Part shown: positions 9,820 through 20,940 of the stretch, in pieces
How the letters are laid out: each line of letters opens with the position of its first letter
How positions within the stretch are numbered: the stretch's first letter is position 1
Source of the DNA: Dipodascopsis uninucleata var. uninucleata
Taxonomy: Eukaryota; Ascomycota; Lipomycetes; Lipomycetales; Lipomycetaceae
Length of the DNA stretch: 64,000 nucleotides
Assembly: GCA_030568195.1 (NCBI GenBank)
Contig: JAJLTO010000003.1
Location: 332,501 to 396,500, forward strand
Reading direction: 5' to 3'
Notes under the pieces: generated by a model
Databases searched by the model: none
What the model was told of the DNA's origin: nothing
The model's input: only the letters and a program-made list of their open reading frames with translations
Made by a program: the position numbers and the translations under genes

Positions 9820-11898
9820 TTAAATAGACCAAGCTTTGCGCAGATCTGTACCGTTGATGCAAATTGCAGCATCAAGGCCGTAAGGGAAACGAACGAAAAA
9901 TTCCGAATCGCTTTCGTCTTCTTTTCGATTGGTATTATTCGACGATGAGTGCTGTTGAGATTGAGATTTATTGGTTGTAGTTGTAGTATTTGTGAGGTAC
10001 GGTATAGAATATTCGGAATCGCCAGTTAGAGTTCGATACGCGTCGAGTATAGGGTCAACATCTCCAACAACTTCCTCTTTGTTAGCCTTTTTCCCGCTCA
10101 AAAGCGAATCTCGTGAGTTCACCACCTTAAATTTTGTTGATGATTTGGATGCATTCTTGAACATTGGTGCATCGGGATCATAGACGACCACATTCTCTGG
10201 TAAAGCTTGCTTACTCAGATTTGCAGGAAGTTCCTCCATACGGAGATCGTAGTAAAATGTCTTCTCAGCTCCGATTCGGGCTAACTTTTTAGCGGCCTGC
10301 ATCATTCGCTTGGTCTCAAATGGTGCAGATTGGCCCACTACCTCAACGATCAAAGGTGGTAAATCTCGATGGAGCCGAGGCCTCCGCTCCAGTTCTCGGG
10401 CTAATATCCAGATAGTCTGCCAATGTGCTCCAAACGGCATATTTACAGGTGGTGGTGTCGCGCTGCTACGAACTGCATAGAATGTGTCATGTGCATACTT
10501 TGAGTTGGTATATATCCGAATAGAATCGGTTTGGACGTCTGGTAGTGAAATAGCAGCAGATACGCTAGCCAGTAATCCAGACACTTGTGCTTCTTGCGGT
10601 GATTTAGCCGCACAGCTTCCGAGACTATTGTATAGAGACCCAGAAGCAAAGTAGACGCCATAGCCTCCTAAATATTCGGCTGATGAATGATCCGCCACAT
10701 TACATTCCCGCGCATTAGGCCCTAGTAAAGTGCTTTTCGGTAGTTTTTGTGTACGCCGAGCCGTCAGGCTACATGTCCACACGTAGAGAATCTGAGCAGG
10801 TGGCATTGGAGGGTGTAGACCACGGACAGGAGGATTGCGTGCCGACGAATGAGTAGAGAAAACCACTTTTGTTGGTAAAAGTATATCAGCTTGCGGAATT
10901 GTCCATCCTTGTAAGATATCATGCTTAAGCCAGAAAAACGAGAACATTGCTAGTGATAGCTTTCCAATAATTATGTCGAAACCAGCGGAGTTTTGAGCTT
11001 CGGGAAATAGCTCATCCGACACAAAACAGCATGCAAATAATGGCAAGTTTCCTATCAAGATTGGTAATCGAAGTGGATGTGCATGAGCTAAGTTCATATC
11101 GTATCGTGAGCCAAGGCTATGTGTACTATTGGCTTCAAGTTTCGATGTACATTCATCGAGCGTGGGAGTATCGTCTACCTTGCATGTTGTTGGAAATGTT
11201 GGTAAAGGAAAAATAGATGGAGACGCGGAAGACGTTGACGAGAGAGAAGATGATTCTTTGGGAACTGATGGTATCGATGTGCGCGCATTCTTGGTATCGT
11301 CAATGGGCACAAAATCAGGCTTTTTTAGAGATTCCTTGTTGATTTCAGAGGAAGACTTCTCAGAGAGAGGAGATTTTACGAAGGTTCTCTCATCCTCCAG
11401 AAGCATATTGTTCAGTTCAGAGCCATTCTCGACTACTATATCATTGATCGCAACCATTGGAGTCTGAAGATGTATGTCTGAGGTTGAGGTGGAGTTACTC
11501 GCATCATTACTTTCACCTTTGTCTTGTATTTCATCTTGACTCTGCTTGAAGGTATTATACAGACTTGTAAGCAATAATTGCTTTAAGACAGAAGATTCGT
11601 GATTATGTCCGAGCGATGCTGAATCGGATCTTTGTGCCGATCTTGATGCAGAAGTAGATGCGACTTCTACCGGTGTTTCGAGATGAGGGAATCTTATTCC
11701 ATATATTGTTCGGTCCATATAATATTTCACATATGTAGTCCGACGTATATATCCCCAAAAGGTATAATGAGGATCAATCAAAACACGAAGCTTTGCCCCA
11801 GAGAGAGGGACAACTCCAGTTACACCCTTTTGACAAGTAAATAGATCTTGCAGCTGAGGTACGAAGTTGTTGTGTACCATACCTTCAAAGGTCTCCAT
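9820..11898 (-). CDS. Protein with a degenerate RNase H-like domain
   Basis: A 692-residue intronless gene starting at the minus-strand ATG at 11898. The N-terminal ~75 residues are well structured (LRVLIDPHYTFWGYIRR). Residues 80-270 are Ser/Asp-rich linker. Residues about 365-550 follow the RNase H1 order: a strand YVWTCSL where active enzymes have a TDGS-type turn, then GGYGVYFASGS, the helix EAQVSGLLASVSAAI where active enzymes have AEL, the strand IRIYTNSKYAHDTFY where TDSQY is usual, LARELERRP, and a last strand plus helix IVEVVGQSAPFETKRM with KKLARIGAEK. The first Asp, the helix Glu and the TDS Asp are all replaced, so hydrolysis is unlikely if the alignment is right. The tail is low complexity with a short final motif (RFPYGLDAAICING). 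Function unknown; nucleic-acid binding is a reasonable guess. Confidence 0.6.
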   Translation of the reverse strand: METFEGMVHNNFVPQLQDLFTCQKGVTGVVPLSGAKLRVLIDPHYTFWGYIRRTTYVKYYMDRTIYGIRFPHLETPVEVASTSASRSAQRSDSASLGHNHESSVLKQLLLTSLYNTFKQSQDEIQDKGESNDASNSTSTSDIHLQTPMVAINDIVVENGSELNNMLLEDERTFVKSPLSEKSSSEINKESLKKPDFVPIDDTKNARTSIPSVPKESSSLSSTSSASPSIFPLPTFPTTCKVDDTPTLDECTSKLEANSTHSLGSRYDMNLAHAHPLRLPILIGNLPLFACCFVSDELFPEAQNSAGFDIIIGKLSLAMFSFFWLKHDILQGWTIPQADILLPTKVVFSTHSSARNPPVRGLHPPMPPAQILYVWTCSLTARRTQKLPKSTLLGPNARECNVADHSSAEYLGGYGVYFASGSLYNSLGSCAAKSPQEAQVSGLLASVSAAISLPDVQTDSIRIYTNSKYAHDTFYAVRSSATPPPVNMPFGAHWQTIWILARELERRPRLHRDLPPLIVEVVGQSAPFETKRMMQAAKKLARIGAEKTFYYDLRMEELPANLSKQALPENVVVYDPDAPMFKNASKSSTKFKVVNSRDSLLSGKKANKEEVVGDVDPILDAYRTLTGDSEYSIPYLTNTTTTTNKSQSQQHSSSNNTNRKEDESDSEFFVRFPYGLDAAICINGTDLRKAWSI

Positions 11899-12744
11899 TT
11901 CAACCAGTATTTTGCTAAAAGACGAGTTATTAATTATATGTATGTGAGTATAGGAATATATATATCTATATATATATATCTATCTATTGTATTAGTGCAA
12001 TCTCAGATGTCATGTATCAGTATCGTATATGAGGTATTCATACAGAGATTGAATTTATTGGTATACGGAGACGACAACTATGATGTGACAGAATGTGACT
12101 GTGAGACAAATTCCAGTTAAATCACAGGGGTTTCTAGACTTGTGTTGCTCTCTCGTCTAGTACTGATCGATTTTAAGTCGATATTTTAGAAATTTGGAGA
12201 TTTTGAACGTAAGAATGGTCCTGCAGAGTATAATGATTATACGGAATAATGGAGAGCTTGCTAAAATTATAAATGGGAAGAGCAAAGCATTGCTGAGTCT
12301 TCGTGCGGCTGTTTATAGTGAAGTAATAGCCAGAATCAGAATAAAATAAACAAAAGTCAGCGAGCTGATAGCGACGCGTCAGGTACTGCAAATATCGTAT
12401 CTTGCATGTTTATAACAGATAGTATAGTTCCATGTTATGAAAATTTATTGCCAAATGACATGCTGTTGTTAGAAATAATCATCAACTGAGAAAACAGATG
12501 TAAAATGTACCAATATTCACCCAACAGAGCTAATTACATTAGAATCAAACAGCGAGATAGATAACCCAATTGTGTATCACTAAAGCATGAAAGAGAGAAA
12601 AAAATCAGAAAAAAGAGCACCAGCGTGATCAGGACGCGCGACCCAATCAATTAAGCGAAGCATCAATATTGCTTGAACATATCATGTGCTCAATCCGTGA
12701 GTTCTATTATGTTACCTTGATTACTCTTAACAAGGAAGTCGCAA
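11899..12744. other. Intergenic region upstream of the RNase H-like gene
   Basis: An 846-base spacer. It carries a short (TA)n-type tract near 11955-11990. It serves as the promoter side of the minus-strand RNase H-like gene and the 3' flank of MHF1. No other gene was seen. Confidence 0.5.
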
Positions 12745-13373
12745 CTACGCTTTCTGTCGTCTAGCAATATATTCTTCAATAACATCCCGAAGACCCTCAT
12801 TCCTCCGGCACATCATAAGAACGTCATCAGGTTGAATCACTTTACGTTTGGCATGACTATTTTTGTCAGTGGTTAGAAAAGTGACACAGTTTGGCGAACT
12901 TGTGTAATAGAAAATACATACTGCGCGAAACTCTCCATATCTGTGGCAAGAGTGACTATAGACATAGTTAGAGCTATCACATTGCTAGTTCAATTTTAAC
13001 ATAATGGTAATCGAATGGAGTTTCTATTATTGCTTACCTGCTTGTGAATAAACCAGCTCTGTTAGTGCTGCAATGTACTGTGGTGTTGCGTTGACCCCGA
13101 GAAGCTCACATTCCTCATCTACTATTTTCCCAACTATAACCGAACATTCAAGTAAGTTTGTAAGATATTATCCATATGTTCAAAACAATTCATAAAATTC
13201 ATAATAAGGCTTATACCTGTAAACCAAATAGCTGATTTGAGTCTCTATAATTTAAACGGCCGTCAGTAAATGCGTTCGTAACATAGATTAAGTGCAAACA
13301 GATATATATCTATCTAATTAGAACCCACCTCTTTCAGATCCTTGTCCACCTGCGCTGTCATTATTGTTGACAT
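12745..13373 (-). CDS. MHF1: MHF1 / CENP-S histone-fold protein, five exons
   Basis: Assembled from five minus-strand exons: 13329-13373, 13217-13244, 13038-13133, 12922-12955 and 12745-12856. All phases agree and the gene ends in TAG, giving 104 residues. CENP-S/MHF1 pairs with CENP-X/MHF2 in a histone-fold complex that binds DNA at kinetochores and stimulates the FANCM/Mph1 helicase. Key segments match the family: RLKSAIWFTVGKI, NATPQYIAALTELVY, DMESFAHHAKRK and IQPDDVLMMCRRNEGL. Length fits (yeast about 90, human 138). Donors are GTGGGT, GTATAA, GTAAGC and GTATGT; branch sites CTGAC or CTAAC precede most acceptors. Introns are 65-84 nt. A basic tail (EYIARRQKA) ends the protein. The gene is divergent from PGA2, 294 bp away. 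Confidence 0.92.
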
Positions 13374-13667
13374 CTATGTCTCACTATGTATTTTTTATAT
13401 ACAGATAGCTTCCTGGCTAGTAACGATCAGTGTTTAGAAAGAATCTGATTATAAGGCCAATTTCTCGCATTTGGGTAGTTGAAAAAATTCTGAGCCGCAG
13501 AATTTCATCTCACAATGGAAAAGAAAAATTGACCCAAATCTCTCATTCCTTTCTTCTTTCTCTCCTCCATCTTGCACAGCTCGAAGCACAACGAAGCTTT
13601 ATCAACTCGACGAAAGGAATCAGTATTTACCGACATAGATACATATTATTCTTCGAAAATCGTGATA

Positions 13668-14036
13668 ATGGCAATTCATATATTTGACTCACTCAAAGAA
13701 TACTCTATTAGAGACTACTACCCGATCTTCATCATTGTCTGCGGCTATATCCTGTTTCGCCCGTATTTAATTAAAATAGGTGCACAATTGCAAAAAAGAG
13801 ATCACCGCCGTACACATGAGGCAGAGAAGCAGAAGCTGGCTGCAGAAGCTCTGAATGCCCAGCCAAAGGTTGATGAACAATACGTTGAGGAAACGAACAA
13901 CGAAGTCTGGGGTCGAAATGCTCGATTGCGTCAGAAAGTAGCTATAAAAAAGATTGAACAAGCTCTTGAGCGTAAATCTGAGATGGAAAAAGAAGACGAG
14001 AGCGACAAAGAGATCGAAGAATTTTTGGAAAAGTGA
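13668..14036 (+). CDS. PGA2: PGA2-like ER membrane protein
   Basis: A 122-residue protein from ATG 13668. An upstream in-frame ATG exists near 13572, but the start used here gives the family's usual short N-terminus. Yeast Pga2 is an essential ER/nuclear-envelope protein linked to maturation of Gas1 and alkaline phosphatase. The match is by layout and motifs: a short N-terminal region (DSLKEYSIRDYYP), one membrane segment (IFIIVCGYILFRPYLI), a charged helix, a Trp-Gly box followed by basic residues (NNEVWGRNARLRQKVA), and an acidic end (ESDKEIEEFLEK) like yeast Pga2, which ends in a similar Asp/Glu-rich helix. It is convergent with VPS24. Confidence 0.85.
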   Translation: MAIHIFDSLKEYSIRDYYPIFIIVCGYILFRPYLIKIGAQLQKRDHRRTHEAEKQKLAAEALNAQPKVDEQYVEETNNEVWGRNARLRQKVAIKKIEQALERKSEMEKEDESDKEIEEFLEK

Positions 14037-14342
14037 ATTTGGGTAATCAATGGATTTCAGCGGATATTATTGGAATTCTAAGTGTACATATAGAATATTA
14101 CAGTAACAAAATGACAACATTATGACCAGCATAGTGAGAACTTGAACTTGAAATTTCATTTTATGTTATATTAATATTGATTTAATTCCAGTGTATATTT
14201 AGCACTTGTTATATAATATATGCGAGTGTGTCGATGTGTAAAATGTTCGAGCTGTAGAATACATGAAAGCTTAACCAAACAATACCGCAAAAACATGAGA
14301 AGAGAGACCGAAAAAATTACAGAAAAGAAAAAACAAAAAATT
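14037..14342. other. Convergent 3' flanks of PGA2 and VPS24
   Basis: A 306-base AT-rich spacer between convergent genes; nothing recognisable inside. Confidence 0.5.
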
Positions 14343-15355
14343 CTAAGATTGCAATGCCCGTAAACGCTCCCGCATATCATCCAGCTCAGCAACATCTTCC
14401 TCTTCTTCCTCTTCCTCGGCCGGTGTGTTTTCTGGAACTGCAGCGACCTCCCCAAGCTTGCCACCCGTGATCTCTGATAAAATCGCATCTACCTCAGCAT
14501 CCGCGTCTGCCTCTTCTTCCTCGTTGACATCATCGAGTGTATCTAAAGTGTCTGACACCATTTCATCAACGATTCCAGCCTAAAATAACAGAATAAAAGA
14601 ATATGTTAGTAACCACGACTGTAGAATCTCCTTAGCGGTTCTATATGTCAATACTAACCTTCATAAGCTCTTGGCTAAGCTCTCGCATTGTTCCAGTCAA
14701 TTCAGGCAACCGCACCAACGAGTTCACTTCTCTCATGACTCCCGTACTCGACTTCATGGTACCCTGAATTTTACGAACAGCAAAGGTTTCCCGGACTTGC
14801 ATGCCAACAGATTCTAGCTGCGCCTTAGATTTGTACAATCGAGTCCGTTGCCGGCGGACATTGTACAGTTCTTTTGCCAGAATTCTAGCTGAGGAAGCAT
14901 CTCCCCGTCGGGCAGCTGCTTTGATCATGGTCTTAGTCTTATTTTCTACACCAGAGAGAGAGAGTAGCTGTCTATCTAATTCACGCTGGTTCTTTCTCAA
15001 TAGACTATTGCATTTTCGCATCTAAGTTGAAGTATTAGCCATCATGATGTCAACAGTGCTCTACATCATCCAAAATCAATAGCCTTTTGGTCCATATTTC
15101 TATGTGACTAGCGTATTATATTGATATTTATATATTATGCTATGCCTTGTACAACCCGTATTTATGATGCTCTAAAATATACATGTATGCATTGCGTAGC
15201 CAATATCTCCTTTCATTAGGTTATCTGGACAGATATTGTCCAGTACGACTGCCTCAGGCAACCGATTATTATTTGGTCGCTAAACTCCATTTCAAAATTT
15301 CTCTTACCTGCTCTTGGGGGTCAGGACCATAAATGGCCCTCTTCAGTATCTCCAT
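14343..15355 (-). CDS. VPS24: VPS24 / CHMP3, ESCRT-III subunit, three exons
   Basis: Three minus-strand exons: 15308-15355, 14659-15021 and 14343-14579, all in phase, giving 215 residues. Vps24 polymerises with Snf7 and Vps2 on endosomes to bud vesicles into multivesicular bodies and is recycled by Vps4. The N-terminus MEILKRAIYGPDPQEQ matches the family's start. The basic helical hairpin follows (RKNQRELDRQL, ILAKELYNVRRQRTRLY), then the signature MREVNSLVRLPELTGTM and ELMKAGIVDEMVSDTLD, and finally an acidic stretch and the C-terminal helix DDMRERLRALQS, a MIM1-like Vps4-binding motif. Length is usual. The two introns are 286 and 79 nt, with donors GTAAG and GTTAGT. Convergent with PGA2, 306 bp apart. 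Confidence 0.96.
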
Positions 15356-15915
15356 TGCTCCCTCTTATGCTCTTACGTACGCTCTTCTTAAGTTGCCACT
15401 CTATCTTCATCAACAGCGTAATGGGTCTATTGTGATGTTTTTTGTGTCTATAAACGACGAGAACATGGTGAGCATTAGACGCTTTTGGGATTAGTGGGAA
15501 TAAGTTATGTAGTTATGGCATAAATTTGACATAGTTTACGCTACTGCTTCAGCATCTTCGCTGATTCTTACAATTAGTCCGTCAGAGGGGCATAATATTT
15601 CCTTTGGTTTAGATGGCAATCCCAAGCTGGCTATTGCTAGATCTTCAACGATCTCGGGTCTAGAAGTTGGACTCTATTTTCATTTCTCGCCGCTTACTCA
15701 GGTCTTCAATTATACTACAAAATTTATATATATGCCATAAACTTTGCCAGAGATAGAGATGTGCATTTAATGAACATCTGATATATTTATATGGCATAAA
15801 TATCCTACTAGTATCACGTATGTGTCACCACCATCATGAAAATCTTCTGCGAACCCTACAAAAAAGTAGATAAACCTCACGTTGAACCCTACGAAGTATT
15901 AGCAGACGCCCGAAA
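15356..15915. promoter_or_regulatory. Divergent promoter region of VPS24 and TBF1
   Basis: 560 bases between the VPS24 and TBF1 starts. It holds two exact copies of GAACCCTAC close to the TBF1 start (listed separately). The rest is AT-rich with no further recognised element. Confidence 0.5.
15851..15892 (+). promoter_or_regulatory. Pair of GAACCCTAC motifs before TBF1
   Basis: GAACCCTAC occurs at 15851-15859 and 15884-15892, 33 bp apart and 24-65 bp before the TBF1 ATG. ACCCTA is the complement of the TAGGGT core that Tbf1-type telobox proteins bind. Self-binding of TBF1 to its own promoter is inferred, not shown. Confidence 0.4.
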
Positions 15916-18300
15916 ATGATTTGTAAGTAGTAGGTTTCAGTTTGAAGCTGGTTCACAGGTCGAACCACCGGTCTGCGTAATCAGATAATTTGAAATTGGA
16001 GCTAACGAATAATAGTATTGGATGATAGTGCCATTGATGCTGTGGAAGGGGTGTCTACTGGCACTGGAAATGACAACTGTCAAACTGCAGTACCTCGTCC
16101 AGATCACGAACTAGATGAAATGCACGATGGTCAGCCTAGTGAGACAGGTGTTCCTATTGATGATCGTGAGCAGTCGCTTGCAGAGCAACCAGAAAAAGGC
16201 ACAGAACAGCAGGACAGTCATGCTAGCGAAAACATCCATGTTGCTGATGCTTCACAGGGAAAAGACATCGGTAATGAACATATGGAAGAGCATGAAGGTA
16301 ACAATTCTGTGGCAGCTTTAGACGATCATAGAGGGGAAAAGCGAACCCAGGATGTAGCCTTTGATCTTAACGATGCTGAACAACTTAGGTTTATCGCTGA
16401 ACAGCTGGAGAGTGTTAGCAGAGGTGGAATCGGCATGAGCCATGACGACAAGGATGACGATTCGAATTCAGCAGTTGGCCATGACGCTAATTCTACTGCA
16501 AACGATAACGACCACAGCCTTACTGGAATGTTGTCAATGGGGAATAATGATCATGATGGTCACGGATTGGGACTGAGTGTACTTAATGACTATACAGAAG
16601 AGCAATATGAACTGGAAGATATGTTTAATAATGATCCTACAACGCAAGTTCGTATAAAGAGTTTACCTATACTTGATAATCTCTCGACGCAGATCCTATC
16701 TATGTTTGGAAGAGGTTCATATACTGATACTTTTAATATTGTTACACAGCCAGAAAGTGAGCTTGGACAAGCATATAGAACTTTGCTTTCTTTGCTAGAA
16801 CAGACGAAGAAGTTGTACAGTATGGAAGCATTTCTTTCTGCATCGCAGCTTGGGTTTTCTAAGTCACCACGATACAGAGCAATCGTTCGTAAGGCGAATC
16901 TTACTACTTTCGTGGCTTCTGTTTTTGGATCTACTGAAGTTGGATTTTTTCATCTAAACGAATACTTCCTCGATTCGTTTGTGCCAGAGGGCGCTCGCCT
17001 ATTGAAGTCCCAGGGTGTTCTTTATCTTGATCTCAAGACACAGGCGTATATTTCTGCCATGGGCCAAAGCGAGCGATACAAAGAAGAAATACTAGATGAT
17101 CTTTTTCCTGATGATTTGGACCAACAGCTACTGTCTCGTAGAGGCTCCAGGACCCTTACTCCTAGCGAATATGATTTTGTATCTCGCTGCAAGAGTCGTA
17201 AAGAGTTTCTTATGGCTTCAGACGACTCTCTAGAAGCTCTATCGGAAAAGTACCAATGGCAAAATTTTTTAAAGGATGTCAGTGAATATATCTCTAAGAA
17301 CTGTCAGTCGCTTGCTGCTGCACCTTCTGCTATTGCCTCAAAGCGTATGCGACGTTTGTCTCCTGCTGCTGCTCCACCATCTCTGTTATCTGATCATGTA
17401 GTCCAAGCCTCGCCAATACAGTCCGGCAGCAATAATAATTCTAGACGAGTTAGACTAGATGATGGTGCTCCACTTGATACATCTGTAACTGATGGCGACG
17501 CCAGTATGGATACGACTTCTTCGAATATGGCGTCAGGATTCGATGGGACGCATTCGTCTGTGAGCGCAGGATCTCCTAATACCAATGTGGGACTTATAGC
17601 GTCTTCTTCACGTAAAAAGACGCAACCACGCTCACGCATACCTAGTACGACCAGCCAGAGACGGCCATGGACAAAAGAGGAAGAGACTGCTCTGATGCAT
17701 GGTTTGGATGAAGTAAAAGGCCCAAGATGGAGTCAGATATTGGAGCTTTATGGTCCAGGTGGTCGAATTTCTGAAGTCTTAAAAGATAGAAATCAGGTTC
17801 AACTTAAAGACAAGGCCAGAAACTTAAAGCTATTTTTCTTGAAGTCTGGACTTCAAGTTCCATACTACTTGCGATTCGTTACTGGAGAACTCAAGAGTCG
17901 TGGTGGCTCCAAGAAGCGTGAATTGGGCAATGAACCTGTGGACGGACGGGAAATCGAGCAAGATCAAACTCAACATACACCTATGGAGGATATCGATCAA
18001 ACCAATGCCATTGACAAGAATAATAAGGATGATCATATAGCGGAAGTCTCTTCTAACGGTGGCGAACAGTCACCGACGGTCGAGCCTCGGGATAACGAAC
18101 CGAAAGCGCCTATGGACATACAGGAATCTACAGCAACAGAGTCCTCTGAACATTCGAAAGATTCCGCATCGGAGTCTGTTGGTCCTTTAAATAATAATGT
18201 CGAGCAACCTAGAGAGGCCAACCCAGCAGATGGTAATGCGTCTACTGCAGAATCTTTTGAAGAAACCACTGTAGAAGTCGAAGGCACATCTGACCAATAG
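15916..18300 (+). CDS. TBF1: TBF1-type telobox DNA-binding protein, two exons
   Basis: Exon 1 is only 7 nt (15916-15922), the intron is 15923-16015 (GTAAGT, branch GCTAAC, acceptor AATAG), and exon 2 is 16016-18300. The join is in frame (MILLDDSAID), giving 763 residues. Tbf1 binds TTAGGG-type repeats at subtelomeres and in promoters of snoRNA and ribosomal genes. An acidic, disordered N-terminus is followed by a helical TRF-like dimerisation region (about residues 215-440; LSTQILSMFGRGSYTDTF, GFFHLNEYFLDSF). The Myb/telobox domain lies near 552-620: RPWTKEEETALMHGL, LELYGPGGRISEVLK and QVQLKDKARNLKLF, where the K-D-K-A-R-N core is the telobox signature. The tail is acidic and Ser/Glu-rich. 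The frame has no ATG without the tiny first exon, which supports the splice. Confidence 0.92.
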
Positions 18301-18731
18301 TAGGATCTTTCAATGATAAGAATATGCTCGAATGATATAATGTCCAATTTCATGTTCAAAAGCTTAAGAGGATTCTTTAGCAGGAATAATTGTAATTTTA
18401 TCTAGATTTTATAAAATATTTTTGATTACAGGCTTTATTTGAATTTTTAAGACGTAACTAATTGATACGTGATATTTCTGTTGTAACTCAAATTTGTTCT
18501 CACCTTCTACGCACTTATTCTTAGTGTGAAATGTGGTTTTGAATACATTTTTAAGCAGTATCTAATTGGAAATTTGTCAATCCCGAACTATATATAAAAG
18601 TGACAAAAGAAGCACATTTAGGACGTAAATGACAATAACAAAAAGATAGATAGAAGAAGTTAATTGATAAAACAATAGAATCTCAAAACAAGTTAACAAA
18701 AAATCAAATGCTAACAATCTTGATCCTCAGC
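18301..18731. other. Convergent 3' flanks of TBF1 and NUBM
   Basis: 431 AT-rich bases between convergent genes; no further feature seen. Confidence 0.5.
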
Positions 18732-20219
18732 TCAATGTCGCACTGGCGTTCCAACACCCTTAACTTCTCCATCTGCGAGTGTTGACTTCTGAGTCCAACC
18801 ACCGACAGAAACAGAACCAACTTCCTCTTCAAACTTCTGGAATCGCTTGACAAGTTCTGGCCGGAAATGGCGGATCAGACCCTGAATTGGCCAAGCAGCA
18901 GCATCACCCAAGGCACAGATAGTATGACCTTCGATCTCTTTGGTAAGCTCCCAGAGCATCTCAATCTCTCTCTCCTTTGCCTGACCAACATAGAATCGAT
19001 CCATCATCTTAGAAAGCCACGAAGTACCTTCACGACATGGAGTACACTGACCACAAGATTCGTGTCGATAGAACTGAGAAAATCTTTGAATAGCACGGAC
19101 AATATCAGTAGATTTGTCCATGACGATAACAGCAGCAGTACCAAGACCCGACTGAACATCGCGAAGGGCGTCGAAGTCCATAAGAACATCGTCACAAATC
19201 TTCCTTGGTAAAACCGGTACAGATGCACCGCCAGGAATAACACCAAGCAAGTTGTCCCATCCACCGCGAACACCACCACAGTGCTTCTCGAGCAATTCCC
19301 GCATAGAGATAGACATTTCCTCCTCTACCGTACAAGGCTCATTGACGTGACCAGAGATACAGAAGAGTTTCGTTCCCTGATTACGCTCACGACCAAACTG
19401 TGCAAACCAAGATCCACCTCTACGGCAAATAGTAGGAGAGACAGCAACAGTCTCAACATTGGTGACTGTAGTTGGACGACCAAAGAGACCAACACCAGCA
19501 GGGAATGGAGGCTTTAGACGAGGCTTACCTGCCTTTCCTTCAATTGATTCAATCAGAGAAGTCTCCTCGCCGCAAATGTATGCACCCATACCACGGTGGA
19601 TATAGACATCGAAGTCATAGCCGGAACCACAAGCATTTTTGCCAAGAAAGCCGGCCTGGTAAGCTTCATTAATAGCAGTTTGAAGGATGACAGCTTCGTT
19701 ATAGAATTCACCACGAATGTATATATATGCTGCGGTAGCATTCATAGCACGACCTGCGACGAGACAACCTTCAACAAGCTTATGAGGATCCTTGCGAATA
19801 ATTTCACGGTCTTTACAGGTACCTGGTTCACCCTCGTCGGCGTTGACGACAAGATATCGAGGACCAGGATTCTTTTCCCATCCGGGAGGGTTCATGAAAC
19901 TCCATTTAAGTCCTGAAGGGAAACCAGCACCACCACGACCTCGGAGACCGGAAGCCTTGATTTCGCTGATAATCCAGTCGTGGCCTTTCAAAATAATTTC
20001 CTTGGTCTTGTACCAATCACCCATTCGCATTGACGATTTAAGATCCTTTCCGTATCCATCATACAAATTCTGAAATATTCTGTCTTGGTCTTTTAATCCT
20101 CCGTAAACACGCTTCTTTTCCTCACTGTACATTCGCTGTTGCAATCTTACTGATGGCTTAATCGAACTTCCAGCAGCCCGGCACGACTGAGTACGGGCGC
20201 TTCGGGCAATATTCATCAT
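18732..20219 (-). CDS. NUBM: NADH:ubiquinone oxidoreductase 51 kDa subunit (complex I, NDUFV1)
   Basis: A complete, intronless 495-residue gene. This subunit of the mitochondrial complex I N-module binds NADH and FMN and holds Fe4S4 cluster N3. The first ~30 residues are Arg/Ser/Ala-rich with almost no acid ([18 protein letters not shown]), a matrix-targeting presequence. Signatures seen: the FMN/NADH motif [17 protein letters not shown], the [14 protein letters not shown] segment, [16 protein letters not shown], and the cluster ligands in [15 protein letters not shown] (three Cys) with the fourth Cys in HTICALGD. The presence of complex I excludes fungi that lost it, such as Saccharomyces and Schizosaccharomyces. 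Two Met codons open the frame; either may start it. Confidence 0.98.
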   Translation of the reverse strand: MMNIARSARTQSCRAAGSSIKPSVRLQQRMYSEEKKRVYGGLKDQDRIFQNLYDGYGKDLKSSMRMGDWYKTKEIILKGHDWIISEIKASGLRGRGGAGFPSGLKWSFMNPPGWEKNPGPRYLVVNADEGEPGTCKDREIIRKDPHKLVEGCLVAGRAMNATAAYIYIRGEFYNEAVILQTAINEAYQAGFLGKNACGSGYDFDVYIHRGMGAYICGEETSLIESIEGKAGKPRLKPPFPAGVGLFGRPTTVTNVETVAVSPTICRRGGSWFAQFGRERNQGTKLFCISGHVNEPCTVEEEMSISMRELLEKHCGGVRGGWDNLLGVIPGGASVPVLPRKICDDVLMDFDALRDVQSGLGTAAVIVMDKSTDIVRAIQRFSQFYRHESCGQCTPCREGTSWLSKMMDRFYVGQAKEREIEMLWELTKEIEGHTICALGDAAAWPIQGLIRHFRPELVKRFQKFEEEVGSVSVGGWTQKSTLADGEVKGVGTPVRH

Positions 20220-20940
20220 ATTGGTCTGAATTATTGTATCTGATCAACGAAATATCTAGATTCCTTTCTATCGCAATTCCGCTATATCCTACTACAGTAA
20301 TCTTCTCGTTTATCACGCTCAGATATACGATAGTACCAATTTTGTGGATATATTTTGAACTCCTTCAATCTCATAAACCGACCGAAAAAGTCGTATATCC
20401 ACGTACAGCTGACAGTTATGTTTCTGTAATGCAACCACTCGACTAAGAATTGCGTGAATGCCTATACCTGACACGTATCACTAATCTGCCTTAAAAATTT
20501 AAAGCAAAAGTTGACGTGCTGTCGTGGCAAAGGCCTGGTTGTTGTTCTGGTCAGATATTTTTAACAAATAGTGAATAACGATTGGAAGTTAACGATTTAC
20601 CACCACCATTTGGAGTAGCAAAGTCTTTTCGTTTGTTAAAAATTGCAACGCGATGAGTGGCCAATTCACATAGCGTAACTTCTTACTAATACAATAAATT
20701 TATTGACAGGGTAACGTTACATAATATAATTTGTTAATAATATATGACGTAATATTAAAAATTGAAAAATATTGTATATTTTGAAAAACCGAGTTGAACA
20801 TGAAATACTAGTTGGCTGCTGAAAGGTCATAACTGAATGGATCGCGATAGAAACAAAATAAATAAAAACCATTTTTAGAGATAAGGATACGGTTTACAAT
20901 TTATTAACATATAGAAAAGCGAGTCTAGTGGACGTGTGGC
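20220..20940. promoter_or_regulatory. Divergent promoter region of NUBM and RPC25
   Basis: 721 AT-rich bases between head-to-head genes; no specific operator recognised. Confidence 0.45.

Noticed and set aside
9820-11898. Retroelement origin for the RNase H-like gene
   Set aside because: No reverse transcriptase, integrase or terminal repeats are present; the layout fits a host RNase H1-like domain better.
13572-13667. Longer N-terminus for PGA2 from the upstream ATG
   Set aside because: The extra 32 residues resemble nothing in the family, while the ATG at 13668 gives the expected length.
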